DNA of 64,000 nucleotides. Origin: Sphingosinicella terrae. Lineage in GTDB: Bacteria; Pseudomonadota; Alphaproteobacteria; Sphingomonadales; Sphingomonadaceae. The notes under the pieces are model-generated. The model ran no database searches and had not been told where the DNA came from. It saw nothing but the letters and a program-made list of their open reading frames with translations. Positions 44,694 to 53,419 of the stretch are shown here, in pieces; position 1 is the stretch's first letter, and each line of letters starts with the position of its first letter. The translations under genes and the position numbers were made by a program. The stretch lies in assembly GCF_003347635.1 (NCBI RefSeq), contig NZ_QDFY01000009.1:1-64000 (forward strand), read 5' to 3'.

Positions 44694-44828
44694 ACTCTGG
44701 CCATTCTCAATTCGGCTGGACGGATAATAATGGACCAGGACCGGGAACGCTTCGTCTCCGCCGTGCAGGTGCTCGAGCGCCCGTCCGCCTGGGCGCTCAA
44801 GCGCTTCATGCGCGCACCACTTATTTTC

Positions 44829-44875
44829 TAGATAGCTATAAATCTATTGCCTCGAACGCAGATCGGACCTAAGCC
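44829..44875 (+). promoter_or_regulatory. Promoter of the LLM monooxygenase gene with upstream inverted repeat
   Basis: TTGCCT (44847-44852) and TAAGCC (44870-44875) are 17 bp apart. TAGAT (44829-44833) and ATCTA (44842-44846) form an 18-bp inverted repeat directly upstream of the -35. The layout resembles the other cluster promoters. Confidence 0.5.
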
Positions 44876-44925
44876 TGAAGGCCAGCCGACGATGCGGCGA
44901 GGACGACAAATAGGGGAGAGGTTGC

Positions 44926-46062
44926 TTGGCTGAGGCGCGTAACGTGCGGACAGGTGTGTTCCTGCCTCCCCATCACGGCAATGACGAAGATGTCACCCTG
45001 TGCATGCAGCGCGACTTCGAGCTCGTTCAGTGGCTGGAGCATCTCGGCTTTTCCGAGGTCTGGATGGGCGAGCACCATTCGGGCGGCATGCAGATCTACG
45101 GCTCGCCCGAGCTCTTCATCGCGGCGGCGGCCGAGCGCACGACACGGATCAAGATCGGCGCCGGCGTGATCTCGGTGCCCTATCATCATCCCTATATGAT
45201 CGCGGATCGGATCGTTCAGCTCGATCACCAGACGCGGGGGCGGGCGATGTTCGGCTTTGGGCCAGGCATGCTGGTGTCGGACGCGGCCATGCTCGGAATC
45301 GCCCCTGAGCAGCAGCGGGCGCGCCTGGTCGAGGGCGTCGACGTCGTCATCCGGCTGATCGACGGCGAGACCATCAATCATGACGCCGACTGGTTCACGT
45401 TGCGCGACGCCAGCTTGCAGCTTTCGCCTTTCAGCCGGCCCCGACCGCACATGGTGGTCGCCACCTCGAAGACTCCGACCGGATCGCTGCTCGCCGGGAA
45501 ATACGGCCTCGGCATCCTCACCCATGGTGCAGGCGACGTGAAATCGAGCTGGGCGGTCGCCGAGGAAGCGGGCCGCGAGCACGGCAATGCCCTCGATCGC
45601 GACAATCTGCGCGTGGTGGTTTCCTTCCATCTCGCCGAAAGCCGCGCGGAAGCCGCGCGTGCGGTCGAATTCGGACTGGAGCCGTGGTTGCGCTACCTGG
45701 AAGCGCTCAACCCCAAAAGCTATGCCGAAACCCGCGCGAAGGGCGGCTCCGATCCGGCCAAGCTGGTGGCCGCACGGGGCGGCCTGGTCGGCACGCCCGA
45801 CGATGCGGTCGCCTTCCTCGAGGAATTGTGGGAGCGCACGGGTTCGTTCGGCTGCCTGCTGATGACCGGCACCAACTGGATGAATTTCGAAGCCACCAAG
45901 CGTTCCTACGAGTTGATGGCCCGCTACGTCATGCCCCGCTTCAATGGCGCGAATCGGCAGCGCGAACGGTCGTTCGACTGGGTTTTCGACAATCGCGAGG
46001 CGTTCAGCGGCGCCAACCAGGCCGCGATCAACAAGGCCGTGGCGGCCGGCGGCCGCACCTGA
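44926..46062 (+). CDS. LLM-class flavin-dependent monooxygenase, limonene 1,2-monooxygenase-like
   Basis: The 378-aa product is a bacterial-luciferase-family TIM barrel. It opens with VRTGVFLPPHHGNDEDVTL and has WLEHLGFSEVWMGEHHSGG, GAGVISVPYHHPYMIADR and FGFGPGMLVSDAAMLGI, the arrangement seen in limonene 1,2-monooxygenase (LimB) and relatives. Such enzymes need FMNH2 or FADH2 from a separate reductase; a flavin reductase gene is encoded in the convergent operon at 50511-50999. The start is TTG 44926, preceded by GGGGAG at 44913-44918. Epoxidation or Baeyer-Villiger-type oxygenation of a cyclic substrate is plausible but unproven. Confidence 0.87.
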   Translation: MAEARNVRTGVFLPPHHGNDEDVTLCMQRDFELVQWLEHLGFSEVWMGEHHSGGMQIYGSPELFIAAAAERTTRIKIGAGVISVPYHHPYMIADRIVQLDHQTRGRAMFGFGPGMLVSDAAMLGIAPEQQRARLVEGVDVVIRLIDGETINHDADWFTLRDASLQLSPFSRPRPHMVVATSKTPTGSLLAGKYGLGILTHGAGDVKSSWAVAEEAGREHGNALDRDNLRVVVSFHLAESRAEAARAVEFGLEPWLRYLEALNPKSYAETRAKGGSDPAKLVAARGGLVGTPDDAVAFLEELWERTGSFGCLLMTGTNWMNFEATKRSYELMARYVMPRFNGANRQRERSFDWVFDNREAFSGANQAAINKAVAAGGRT

Positions 46063-46146
46063 TCACGCTGCGACGGCGCTGAGACGCCGGCCTCGCCGGG
46101 TCAAGGACGTGGCGCCGGTCTATCGGTGGCGCGCGCCCAACCTTCC

Positions 46147-46575
46147 TCAGGCGGCAAGCAGGCCCGCCGCCTCGATCCCGGCCCGCGCGCAGGCCTCGTC
46201 ATTGTCGGACGTATCGCCGGTGACGCCGACCGCACCGAGGATCGGTCCGCTTGGTGTCTCCCGCACGAGGAGCCCGCCCGCCGCCGGCACGACGCCCCAC
46301 GGCGCGAGCGTGCCGAGCGCGGCGACGAAGCTGGGCCGCTCGGCCGCCATCTCGGCGATCGCCCGGCTCGGCAGGCCGAGGCCCAGCGCCCCGCCGGCCT
46401 TGCCCATGGCGATCTGCGGGCGCAGCGTCGAGCTCGCATCCTGACGCTGGAAGGCGACGAGATGACCGCCGGCATCCAGCACCGCCACCGACAGCGGCTT
46501 CAGCCCGAGCTCCTTGCCCCGCGCCACGGCGGCCTCGATGATCCGATTGGCCTGATCAAGTTTGATCGATGTCAT
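46147..46575 (-). CDS. glcG: GlcG/HbpS family protein
   Basis: The 142-aa protein is a full-length GlcG/HbpS domain: KPLSVAVLDAGGHLVAFQRQDA, then PQIAMGKAGGAL and GGLLVRETPSGPILGAVGVTGDTSDNDE-like C-terminal blocks. In E. coli glcG lies in the glycolate operon; in Streptomyces HbpS binds haem. Function with glycolate oxidase is unknown. It is the last gene of the seven-gene operon, its ATG overlapping the glcF stop by 4 nt. Confidence 0.9.
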   Translation of the reverse strand: MTSIKLDQANRIIEAAVARGKELGLKPLSVAVLDAGGHLVAFQRQDASSTLRPQIAMGKAGGALGLGLPSRAIAEMAAERPSFVAALGTLAPWGVVPAAGGLLVRETPSGPILGAVGVTGDTSDNDEACARAGIEAAGLLAA

Positions 46576-47885
46576 TTCCCTCTCCCTGGATGGCGATGGT
46601 CGAGCCTGTCCGGCTTCGGGCCGCCCGCGGCCCAGTCGAGCAGCTCGACAAGGTGGAGTACCGGTACCGAAACGCCGCTCTCGATCTGGACCATGCAGCC
46701 GATATTGCCGGTCACGACCGCGTCCGCCTCGAGGGCGTCGAGCCGCATCGCTTTCCGCGCGCCGAGCTGGGCGGCCACGGCCGGCTGCAGGATGTTGTAC
46801 GTGCCCGCCGATCCGCAGCACAGATGCGCTTCGGCGGGAAGCACGACCTCGAAGCCCGCCGCCTCGAGCAGCGCCTTCGGCTCGGCCCTGATCGCCTGGC
46901 CATGTTGGAGCGAACAGGGCGGGTGATAGGCGATCCGGAGCGGCTCCGGCGCTGCGAGCGCAGGAGCGAGGCGGGCCAGCAGCTCGGAGACGTCGACCGC
47001 CATGGCCGAGATCCGCGCCGCCTTGTCCGCATAGAGCGGGTCGTCCCGCAGCAGGAACCCGTAATCCTTGAGCATCGTGCCGCAGCCCGAGGCGGTGACC
47101 GCCACCGCTTCGATCCCGGATCGCGCGATCGCGGCCGTCCAGGCGTCGACATTGTTCCGGGCCGCCTGCAGCGCGGACCCGGCGAGGCCGAGATGATGGG
47201 TGAGGGCGCCGCAGCAACCCTCCCGCTCAACGTCGACGACTTCGCAACCGGCGCGCTGGAGCAGTCGCACCGCCGCGGCGCGGATGTCCGGCCGAAGCAC
47301 CGACTCGGCGCAGCCGCGCAGCAGCGCCACCTTTATCGCGCCGGCCGGGGCCGGGGGCGCCTGACCCGCCGGGTCGCCCGGACGCGGCCGCCGCCTGGCG
47401 ATCTCCAGCATGGCGGCAAGCGGCGCCAGCGCCTCGATGCGCGCCAGCGGCGCCGCCAGCGGCCGCACCAGCCGGGCGAGCCGGAGTGCGGCCCGCAGGC
47501 GCGGCGGATGAGGCAGGATGGCGGCCAGCGCCGCGCGCAGCAAGCGTTGGTGCCACGGCCGCCGATGGCGGCGCGCGACGAAGGCCCGCGCATGGTCGAT
47601 CAGGTGCATATAGTCGACGCCGCTGGGGCAGGTCGTCCGGCAGGACAGGCAGGACAGGCAGCTGTCGATATGCTTTACCGTCGCGGCGCTGGGTTCCCGG
47701 TCCTCCTCCAGCATCTTCTGGATCAGGTAGATCCGGCCGCGCGGTCCCTCGAGCTCGTCACCGGTCAGCACGTAGGTGGGGCAGGTCGCGGTGCAGAAGC
47801 CGCAATGGACGCAGCTGCGGATCGCCCTGGCCGACGTCGCCACGTCGGGATCGGCGAGCTGGGCCGGCGTGAACTCAGTGCGCAT
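46572..47885 (-). CDS. glcF: Glycolate oxidase iron-sulfur subunit GlcF
   Basis: The 437-aa protein has two [4Fe-4S] ferredoxin motifs, CVHCGFCTATCP (about 24-35) and CLSCLSCRTTCP (about 74-85), and two CCG domains (GCCGALTHH and CCGSAGTYN) that bind a further cluster. It passes electrons from GlcD/GlcE flavins to the quinone pool. ATG 47885 overlaps the glcE 3' end by 11 nt; its stop overlaps the glcG start as ATGA. The frame extends upstream but only as antisense-like text. Confidence 0.93.
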   Translation of the reverse strand: MRTEFTPAQLADPDVATSARAIRSCVHCGFCTATCPTYVLTGDELEGPRGRIYLIQKMLEEDREPSAATVKHIDSCLSCLSCRTTCPSGVDYMHLIDHARAFVARRHRRPWHQRLLRAALAAILPHPPRLRAALRLARLVRPLAAPLARIEALAPLAAMLEIARRRPRPGDPAGQAPPAPAGAIKVALLRGCAESVLRPDIRAAAVRLLQRAGCEVVDVEREGCCGALTHHLGLAGSALQAARNNVDAWTAAIARSGIEAVAVTASGCGTMLKDYGFLLRDDPLYADKAARISAMAVDVSELLARLAPALAAPEPLRIAYHPPCSLQHGQAIRAEPKALLEAAGFEVVLPAEAHLCCGSAGTYNILQPAVAAQLGARKAMRLDALEADAVVTGNIGCMVQIESGVSVPVLHLVELLDWAAGGPKPDRLDHRHPGRGK

Positions 47886-49011
47886 CACGGCCCCCGAAAC
47901 GCCGACCGCCGAAGGTGCCGAGCGGGTCGAACGCGTGCACGACCCGCGCCTCCAACGCGGCATTTCCCGCCGGCAACGGATGGAAGGCCGGCACCACGGC
48001 GCGAAGCGCCGGCGGCGCCCGCAGGAGCATGGCGTGGCCGCCCGCTTCCGCGGCCGCGGCGCGGATCGCCGCCCCATCCTCGTGACAGGCCCAGACGAGG
48101 CCGCCTCCCCAGTCGGCCAGCCACGGCGCGCCGAGCCGGTCGAGCCGCCCGGCGAGACGCGGAAGCCGGCGGGCCGGGATCGGGATCCGCCAGAGCGGCC
48201 TATCCGGGGGGAGTTGGCCGGGTTCCGGCCACCCGCCCTCCTCACCGCCGGACGCCGCTTCGATGGGGTCGAACAAGGTCCCCAGCAGGCTGCACCGTGC
48301 TTCGACGGACGGGGCGAACCCTTCGATGCGGACGAAGACGCGCCCGTCCTTCCCCGGACGATAGGCCACGGCCGCGACCGCGGCGGCGGAGCCGAGCACC
48401 GACGCCATGATCCGCGCGGCCTGTTCGGGGTCGCTTGCCGGGATCGCCTGGACGATCGTCCGCGCGGGCGCCGGGAGCACCTTCAGCGACAGCTGGATCA
48501 GGGCGGCCAGCCGCCCCCAGCTCCCCGCCATCAGCTTGGCGAGATCGAATCCGGTGACGTTCTTCACGACCCGTCCGCCGGCGACGAACCTTTCGCCCCG
48601 CCCGGAGACGGCGGAGAAGCCGAGCAGATGGTCGCGCGCCGCGCCGGCGCTGATCCGCCGGGGACCCGACACGCCGGCCGCGACGATCCCCCCGATCGTG
48701 GCCTCCCCCGCGCCGGCTCCGAGGATCGGACCATGGTCGAACGGCTCGAAGGCGAGCATCTGCCGCTGCTCGGCCAGCACCGCCTCGATCTCGGCCAGAG
48801 GTGTGCCGGCGCGCACCGTCAGCACCAGCTCGGCCGGGTCATAGTCGACGATGCCGCGAAAGCCGCGCATGTCGAGGATCGTGGTGTCACGCTCGGCTCC
48901 CACCGCGGCCTTGCTTCCGCCGCCCCTGATTTCGAGCTTTGCGCCACGCGCTCCGGCCGCGCGCACGCATTCGGCGAGCGCCTCCTCGGTCGGCGGCGTG
49001 ACCGTCTCCAT
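47875..49011 (-). CDS. glcE: Glycolate oxidase FAD-binding subunit GlcE
   Basis: The 378-aa product is a FAD_binding_4-type protein with EIRGGGSKAAVG (FAD loop), GIVDYDPAELVLTVRAGTPL, GEATIGGIVAAGVSGPRRISAG and VVKNVTGFDLAKLMAGSWG, all typical of GlcE. It is shorter than GlcD, as usual. ATG 49011 overlaps the glcD TGA by one base (TGATG). It forms the membrane-associated glycolate:quinone oxidoreductase with GlcD and GlcF. Confidence 0.93.
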   Translation of the reverse strand: METVTPPTEEALAECVRAAGARGAKLEIRGGGSKAAVGAERDTTILDMRGFRGIVDYDPAELVLTVRAGTPLAEIEAVLAEQRQMLAFEPFDHGPILGAGAGEATIGGIVAAGVSGPRRISAGAARDHLLGFSAVSGRGERFVAGGRVVKNVTGFDLAKLMAGSWGRLAALIQLSLKVLPAPARTIVQAIPASDPEQAARIMASVLGSAAAVAAVAYRPGKDGRVFVRIEGFAPSVEARCSLLGTLFDPIEAASGGEEGGWPEPGQLPPDRPLWRIPIPARRLPRLAGRLDRLGAPWLADWGGGLVWACHEDGAAIRAAAAEAGGHAMLLRAPPALRAVVPAFHPLPAGNAALEARVVHAFDPLGTFGGRRFGGRDAH

Positions 49012-50504
49012 CAGAAGCGGGGAAGGTCGGGAAAAGGGAGGCTTCCCCGGTGGACGTGGACCCGGCCCTGCTCGGCGCAGCGATGCAGGATCGGGAAGAC
49101 CTTGCCGGGGTTGAGCAGCCCGCTCGGATCGAAGGCGTGCTTCACCCGGCGCTGCTGGTCGAGATCGGTCTCGCTGAACATCTCCGGCATCAAGTCGCGC
49201 TTCTCGACACCGACGCCATGTTCGCCGGTCAGCACGCCGCCCATCTCGACGCAAAGGCGCAAGATGTCGGCGCCGAAGCTTTCCGCCTTGTCGAGCTCTC
49301 CCGCAGCGCTGGCGTCATAGAGGATGAGCGGATGGAGGTTGCCGTCGCCGGCGTGGAAGACGTTGGCGACCGCCAGCCCATATTGCGCGGACAGCGAGCT
49401 GATCCGGGCCAGCACCTCGGGCAGGCGGCGACGCGGGATGGTGCCGTCCATGCAGTAATAATCCGGCGAGATCCGGCCGACCGCGGGAAAGGCGGCCTTG
49501 CGGCCGGCCCAGAAGAGCTGCCGCTGCGCCTCGTCTGCCGAGACCCGCAGCTCGGCCGCGCCATGGGCCGACGCGATCCGCTCGACCTCGCCGATGAGGT
49601 GGCTGCACTCCGCCTCCGGGCCGTCGAGCTCGACGATCAGCAGGGCCTCGACGTCGAGCGGATAGCCCGCCCCGACGAAGGCCTCGGCGGCATGGATGGC
49701 GAGGCGGTCCATCATCTCCATCCCGGCCGGGACGATGCCGTGACTGATGATGGCGGCGACGCAGGCGCCGGCGGCCTCGACGCCGGCAAAGCCGATCAGC
49801 ATCGCACGCGCCGTCTCAGGGGTGCGCAGCAGGCGGACGGTCACCTCGGTGACGATCCCGAGCAGCCCCTCGGAGCCGACCATCAGCCCGAGCAGGTCGA
49901 GACCGGCGGATTCGAGCAGCAGCCCGCCGAGCCGAATGATCTCGCCATCCATCAGCACCAGCTCGAGGCCGAGCACATTGTTGGTGGTCAGACCGTATTT
50001 GAGGCAGTGCACGCCACCGGAATTCTCGGCGACATTGCCGCCGATCGAACAGGCGATCTGGCTCGATGGGTCGGGCGCGTAATAAAGGCCGTGATGCGCG
50101 ACCGCCTGGGTGACGGCGAGGTTGGTCACGCCCGGCTGCACCACCGCGAGCCTATCCTCCTCGTCGATCGCCAGGATCCGGTTGAACCGCGCCAGCGACA
50201 GCAGCACCGCATCGGCGAGCGGCAGCGCCCCGCCCGACAGCGAGGTGCCGGCGCCGCGGGGCACGACCTTCACGCCCTCGGCATGACACCAGGCAAGGAT
50301 GCGCGAGACCTCGGCGGTGGTCTCGGGCAGCACCACCAGCATCGGCGGCTGGCGGTAAGCGGTGAGGCCGTCGCATTCGTAGGGGCGCAGCTCGTCGGCA
50401 TGGTCGATGACCCGCGCCCCTGGTGCGAGCCGGCGCAGCGCCGCCGCAATCTCGTCGCGCCGGGCGAGCACCGCCGCGTCGGGCTCCGGCATGCTGATCG
50501 ACAT
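49011..50504 (-). CDS. glcD: Glycolate oxidase catalytic subunit GlcD
   Basis: The 497-aa FAD-linked oxidase has a PCMH-type FAD domain (VPRGAGTSLSGGALPLADAVL, IGGNVAENSGGVHCLKYG) and a C-terminal FAD-oxidase domain ending HGVGVEKRDLMPEM. It oxidises glycolate, or D-lactate-like 2-hydroxy acids, to the 2-oxo acid. It starts 6 nt after the flavin reductase stop, so it belongs to the cocE-ribB operon. A nearby ATG at 50492 is an alternative start. Product glyoxylate would be used by malate synthase G encoded at 36.2 kb. Confidence 0.93.
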   Translation of the reverse strand: MSISMPEPDAAVLARRDEIAAALRRLAPGARVIDHADELRPYECDGLTAYRQPPMLVVLPETTAEVSRILAWCHAEGVKVVPRGAGTSLSGGALPLADAVLLSLARFNRILAIDEEDRLAVVQPGVTNLAVTQAVAHHGLYYAPDPSSQIACSIGGNVAENSGGVHCLKYGLTTNNVLGLELVLMDGEIIRLGGLLLESAGLDLLGLMVGSEGLLGIVTEVTVRLLRTPETARAMLIGFAGVEAAGACVAAIISHGIVPAGMEMMDRLAIHAAEAFVGAGYPLDVEALLIVELDGPEAECSHLIGEVERIASAHGAAELRVSADEAQRQLFWAGRKAAFPAVGRISPDYYCMDGTIPRRRLPEVLARISSLSAQYGLAVANVFHAGDGNLHPLILYDASAAGELDKAESFGADILRLCVEMGGVLTGEHGVGVEKRDLMPEMFSETDLDQQRRVKHAFDPSGLLNPGKVFPILHRCAEQGRVHVHRGSLPFPDLPRF

Positions 50505-50510
50505 GGCTCC

Positions 50511-50999
50511 CTATGCCACCCGGGCGTAGCGGCCGTCGACATAGATGAGCGGATCGATCTCGCCGTGGAGCCGCACCGCCTCGACCCTGCCGATCACGAT
50601 CCGATGCGTGCCGTAAGCCAGCGACTGCTCCTGCCGGCAGGCGAAGCTCGCCTGGGCGTCCTCGAGCCAGGGCGGCTCGACGTCGGCGCCGCTCCAGCGG
50701 CCGGTGGCGAAGCGCGCCTCACCCTTGGCCTGGCCGCTGCAGGCCACCGCCAGCTCGGCCTGCTCCCGGTGGAGAAGATTGACGCAGAAATCGGCCCCGG
50801 CGGACAGCGGCGCCTCCAGGCTCGCCGATCGGTTGACGCAGATGAGCAGCGACGGCGGATCCATGCTGAGCTCGCTCACCGCCGTGGCGGCCATGGCGAA
50901 GCGTACCCCTTCGTGCCGGCTGGTGATGACGACAACACCCTTGGCGAGCCGCCGCAGGCCGGCCCGCAAGGCGCCGCCGAGGTCGTCGCCCGGATTCAT
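50511..50999 (-). CDS. Flavin reductase (FMN-binding split-barrel)
   Basis: The 162-aa protein is a HpaC/NtaB-like NAD(P)H:flavin reductase: [43 protein letters not shown]-type core (residues about 18-60) and the GDH-like motif replaced by [14 protein letters not shown]. It supplies reduced FMN or FAD to a partner monooxygenase, most obviously the LLM enzyme at 44.9-46.1 kb. Its ATG overlaps the ribB stop as ATGA, tying flavin synthesis to flavin reduction in one message. Confidence 0.88.
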   Translation of the reverse strand: MNPGDDLGGALRAGLRRLAKGVVVITSRHEGVRFAMAATAVSELSMDPPSLLICVNRSASLEAPLSAGADFCVNLLHREQAELAVACSGQAKGEARFATGRWSGADVEPPWLEDAQASFACRQEQSLAYGTHRIVIGRVEAVRLHGEIDPLIYVDGRYARVA

Positions 51000-51682
51000 T
51001 CACCCCGCTCCCGGCGGTAGGCGATCAGCGCATCGATGGCGGCGATCCTGAGGCCGTGGCGGCGGGCGAAACGGCGCAAATCGCCGAGCCGGGCCATGGT
51101 GCCGTCGTCGTTCATGATCTCGCAGATGACGCCGGCCGGGACCAGGCCGGCGAGCCGGGCGATGTCGACCGCCGCTTCGGTATGGCCCGGCCGCTCCAGG
51201 ACGCCGTGCGGTCTCGCGACGAGCGGGAACATGTGGCCGGGTGTCGCCAGATCCTCAGGGCCGGCCGCGGGATCGATCGCGGCCGCGATCGTGTAGGCGC
51301 GGTCATAGGCCGAGATACCGGTGGTGATCCCCCGCGCCGCGTCGATCGACACGGTGAAGGCCGTGCCGTGGATCGACTGGTTGTCGCGTACCATCGGCGG
51401 GAGTGCGAGCCGATCGGCGCATTCGCGGGTGATCGCCAGGCAGATAAGGCCGCGGGCGTCGCGCGCCATGAAGTTGACCAGCTCCGCCGAGGCAAACTGG
51501 GCGGGGATGACGAGGTCGCCCTCATTCTCGCGATCCTCGGAATCGACCAGGATGAAGGGGCGCCCGGCGCGCGCTTCGGCCAGGATCTGGGGGATCGCGG
51601 CGAGCGGCTCCTCGGGCTCCTGCCGGGCCAGGCCATATTCGAGGGCGTCGAGCACCGGGACGGTGCAGTCTTCAAAGAGCAT
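50996..51682 (-). CDS. ribB: 3,4-dihydroxy-2-butanone-4-phosphate synthase (RibB), operon-borne copy
   Basis: The 228-aa product has the DHBP synthase metal/substrate motifs [32 protein letters not shown] and [17 protein letters not shown], and no GTP cyclohydrolase II domain. It makes the four-carbon riboflavin precursor from ribulose 5-phosphate. About 25 extra residues precede the usual start. Finding it between a hydrolase and a flavin reductase is unusual; the main rib operon is probably elsewhere, so this copy may raise flavin supply when the flavin-dependent catabolic enzymes are made. It overlaps cocE by 11 nt and the flavin reductase by 4 nt. Confidence 0.9.
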   Translation of the reverse strand: MLFEDCTVPVLDALEYGLARQEPEEPLAAIPQILAEARAGRPFILVDSEDRENEGDLVIPAQFASAELVNFMARDARGLICLAITRECADRLALPPMVRDNQSIHGTAFTVSIDAARGITTGISAYDRAYTIAAAIDPAAGPEDLATPGHMFPLVARPHGVLERPGHTEAAVDIARLAGLVPAGVICEIMNDDGTMARLGDLRRFARRHGLRIAAIDALIAYRRERGE

Positions 51683-53339
51683 CGGCCAGCTCCACCACCG
51701 GGACGAGCAGATAGGAGGCGCGGCTGCCGCCGGTGTGGAGACGGTGGGTCCCGACGTTCACCGTCTCCTCGTGCCGCATGTAGAGGAGCGGCTTGGGATG
51801 GTCGTAAATGTCGCGCCCCTTGACGATCAGTCGCAGCGTCTCGCCGGGGCAGAAGCGCGTGCCGGACGGCAGGATCTCGATATCGACGTCGACCACCTCG
51901 CCCGGTGCGAGCTTGTCGTCGCGGTCATTGGCGAGGACCGGCTGGAATTCGGTGGAGCGATCTGGGTCGAGCGCCCGGCGGGAGACGCGCAGCCATCCCA
52001 GCGCCACCGGCCCATCCTCGAACACGGCCCAATGGGCGAAGCCTTCCTTGCTGCCGTCCGCCCTCAGTTTCTCGACCGCGACATGGAGGTCGAGATCGTC
52101 GCCACGATCGGTCGAGACCCACAGCTTCAGCTTCATGTGACCGACGAGCTCGACCTCGGCCTCGATGGGAAGGTCGAAGACCGCTTCGCCCTCCTGATCG
52201 AGCGGATCGTAGCTCGCCTCGGCCGGCGCCGCCGGCGCTTCGGGAGTGAGCGCGGCTTTTGCCGCATCGAGATAGAGTCGTTCGTATCGCGTGCCCTCGA
52301 CCGGCCACTGGTGCGCGGGCTTCTGGACCGCCTCGGCGAAGCGGTCGCGGACGTGCAGCCTTACCGGCGGCCAGTCGGCGAGCTCGGTCTCCTCGGCCTT
52401 GAGGAAATGATCGAAGAAGGCGGCTTGGCGTTCTACCGACGCCGGCTCGTAATAATAAGCCCACTTCTTGCTGCCATGGACCTCCAGCCATTTCTGCCGG
52501 GAGGCGATGCGCTTGAATCCTTCCAGGGTGCCGCGCGTGTGGACGCCGTGATCGGTCCAGCTGGCGACCACATAAGCGGGCACGTCGATCGCCGCGAAAT
52601 CGGCGATCTTGGAGCGCCAATAATCGTCGAAACGGGGATGCTCCGCGGTCAGCGCCCAAAGATCCTCGACCTTCCGGTCCGAGACGCCCCAGCGCACCTG
52701 GATATGGGGCCAGAAAGAGGTCTCCGGGATGCCGCCGTGCCGGACGATCTCGTTGAAGGTGTCGGACCAGCCTTCCCAGATATTGATCGCGGCGAGGTGC
52801 GGCGGGCGCAGCGCCGCGACCCGCCACTGCGCGCTCGAGAGGTAGGAGACTCCGGACAGGCCGACCTTGCCGTTGCTCCAGTCGCGCGTGCCCGCCCATT
52901 CGATCAGGTCATAATGCGCTTCGGCTTCGCGCGGGCTGAAATAGCCGGCGTCGGTCTCGGCATGCCAGGTGCCCGGCACGTCGGCGGTGATCACGGCATA
53001 GCCGCGCCTGGTCCAATAGACCGGGTCGGGCGCCTCGAAGATGGTATGGTCGGACATCCAGTCCTGCTGAACCCCGCAGGCGGGATAGAGCGTCGCCAGC
53101 GGCGCGGGATCGTGCTTGCCGTAGGGGGTCCAGGCGACCAGCACCGGCATGTGCAGGTCGGCATCGACGGGCCGGTAGAGATCGACCCAGATATCGAACC
53201 CGAAACGGGTGGGGACGCGCAAATCGCGCTCGATGACCATGTCCCCATCGACGATCCGCTCGTAGCCGCGGGCGGGCGCGCCCCGGAATTCCGGGCTGTT
53301 CAGCGGCGCCCGCAAGCGTTCACGGAAGCCTTCGCTCAT
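51672..53339 (-). CDS. CocE/NonD family hydrolase (X-Pro dipeptidyl-peptidase S15-like)
   Basis: The 555-aa protein has an alpha/beta-hydrolase domain with [14 protein letters not shown], the G-x-S-Y nucleophile elbow of CocE, and a C-terminal jelly-roll ([33 protein letters not shown]-type strands) as in cocaine esterase and glutaryl-7-ACA acylases. No signal peptide is evident, so it probably acts in the cytosol on an ester, lactone or amide. ATG 53339 begins the conserved MSEGFRERL; an upstream frame extension is ignored. It heads the seven-gene cocE-ribB-fre-glcDEFG operon. Confidence 0.88.
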   Translation of the reverse strand: MSEGFRERLRAPLNSPEFRGAPARGYERIVDGDMVIERDLRVPTRFGFDIWVDLYRPVDADLHMPVLVAWTPYGKHDPAPLATLYPACGVQQDWMSDHTIFEAPDPVYWTRRGYAVITADVPGTWHAETDAGYFSPREAEAHYDLIEWAGTRDWSNGKVGLSGVSYLSSAQWRVAALRPPHLAAINIWEGWSDTFNEIVRHGGIPETSFWPHIQVRWGVSDRKVEDLWALTAEHPRFDDYWRSKIADFAAIDVPAYVVASWTDHGVHTRGTLEGFKRIASRQKWLEVHGSKKWAYYYEPASVERQAAFFDHFLKAEETELADWPPVRLHVRDRFAEAVQKPAHQWPVEGTRYERLYLDAAKAALTPEAPAAPAEASYDPLDQEGEAVFDLPIEAEVELVGHMKLKLWVSTDRGDDLDLHVAVEKLRADGSKEGFAHWAVFEDGPVALGWLRVSRRALDPDRSTEFQPVLANDRDDKLAPGEVVDVDIEILPSGTRFCPGETLRLIVKGRDIYDHPKPLLYMRHEETVNVGTHRLHTGGSRASYLLVPVVELADAL

Positions 53340-53375
53340 TGCCCGATCCTTGGTGCGTTCGCCCAACATTCCGGA

Positions 53376-53419
53376 CTTCTAGCCGGCTCCGGCAATAATT
53401 TCAAGTCATCTAGAATTAT
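53376..53419 (-). promoter_or_regulatory. Promoter of the cocE-ribB-glc operon with inverted repeat
   Basis: On the minus strand TTGAAA (53404-53399) and TAGAAG (53381-53376) are 17 bp apart. ATAATT (53395-53400) and AATTAT (53414-53419) form a 25-bp inverted repeat (13-bp spacer) spanning the -35. Its right arm runs into the stop codon of the upstream amidohydrolase gene. Confidence 0.55.

Noticed and set aside
44730-44831. 33-codon ORF between the methyltransferase and LLM genes (MDQDRERFVSA...)
   Set aside because: No ribosome-binding site and it ends inside the promoter dyad of the LLM gene; could be a decayed remnant but cannot be supported.
51905-53248. Frameshift or second gene inside cocE
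   Set aside because: The CocE frame is continuous with all expected domains; overlapping frames are shadows.
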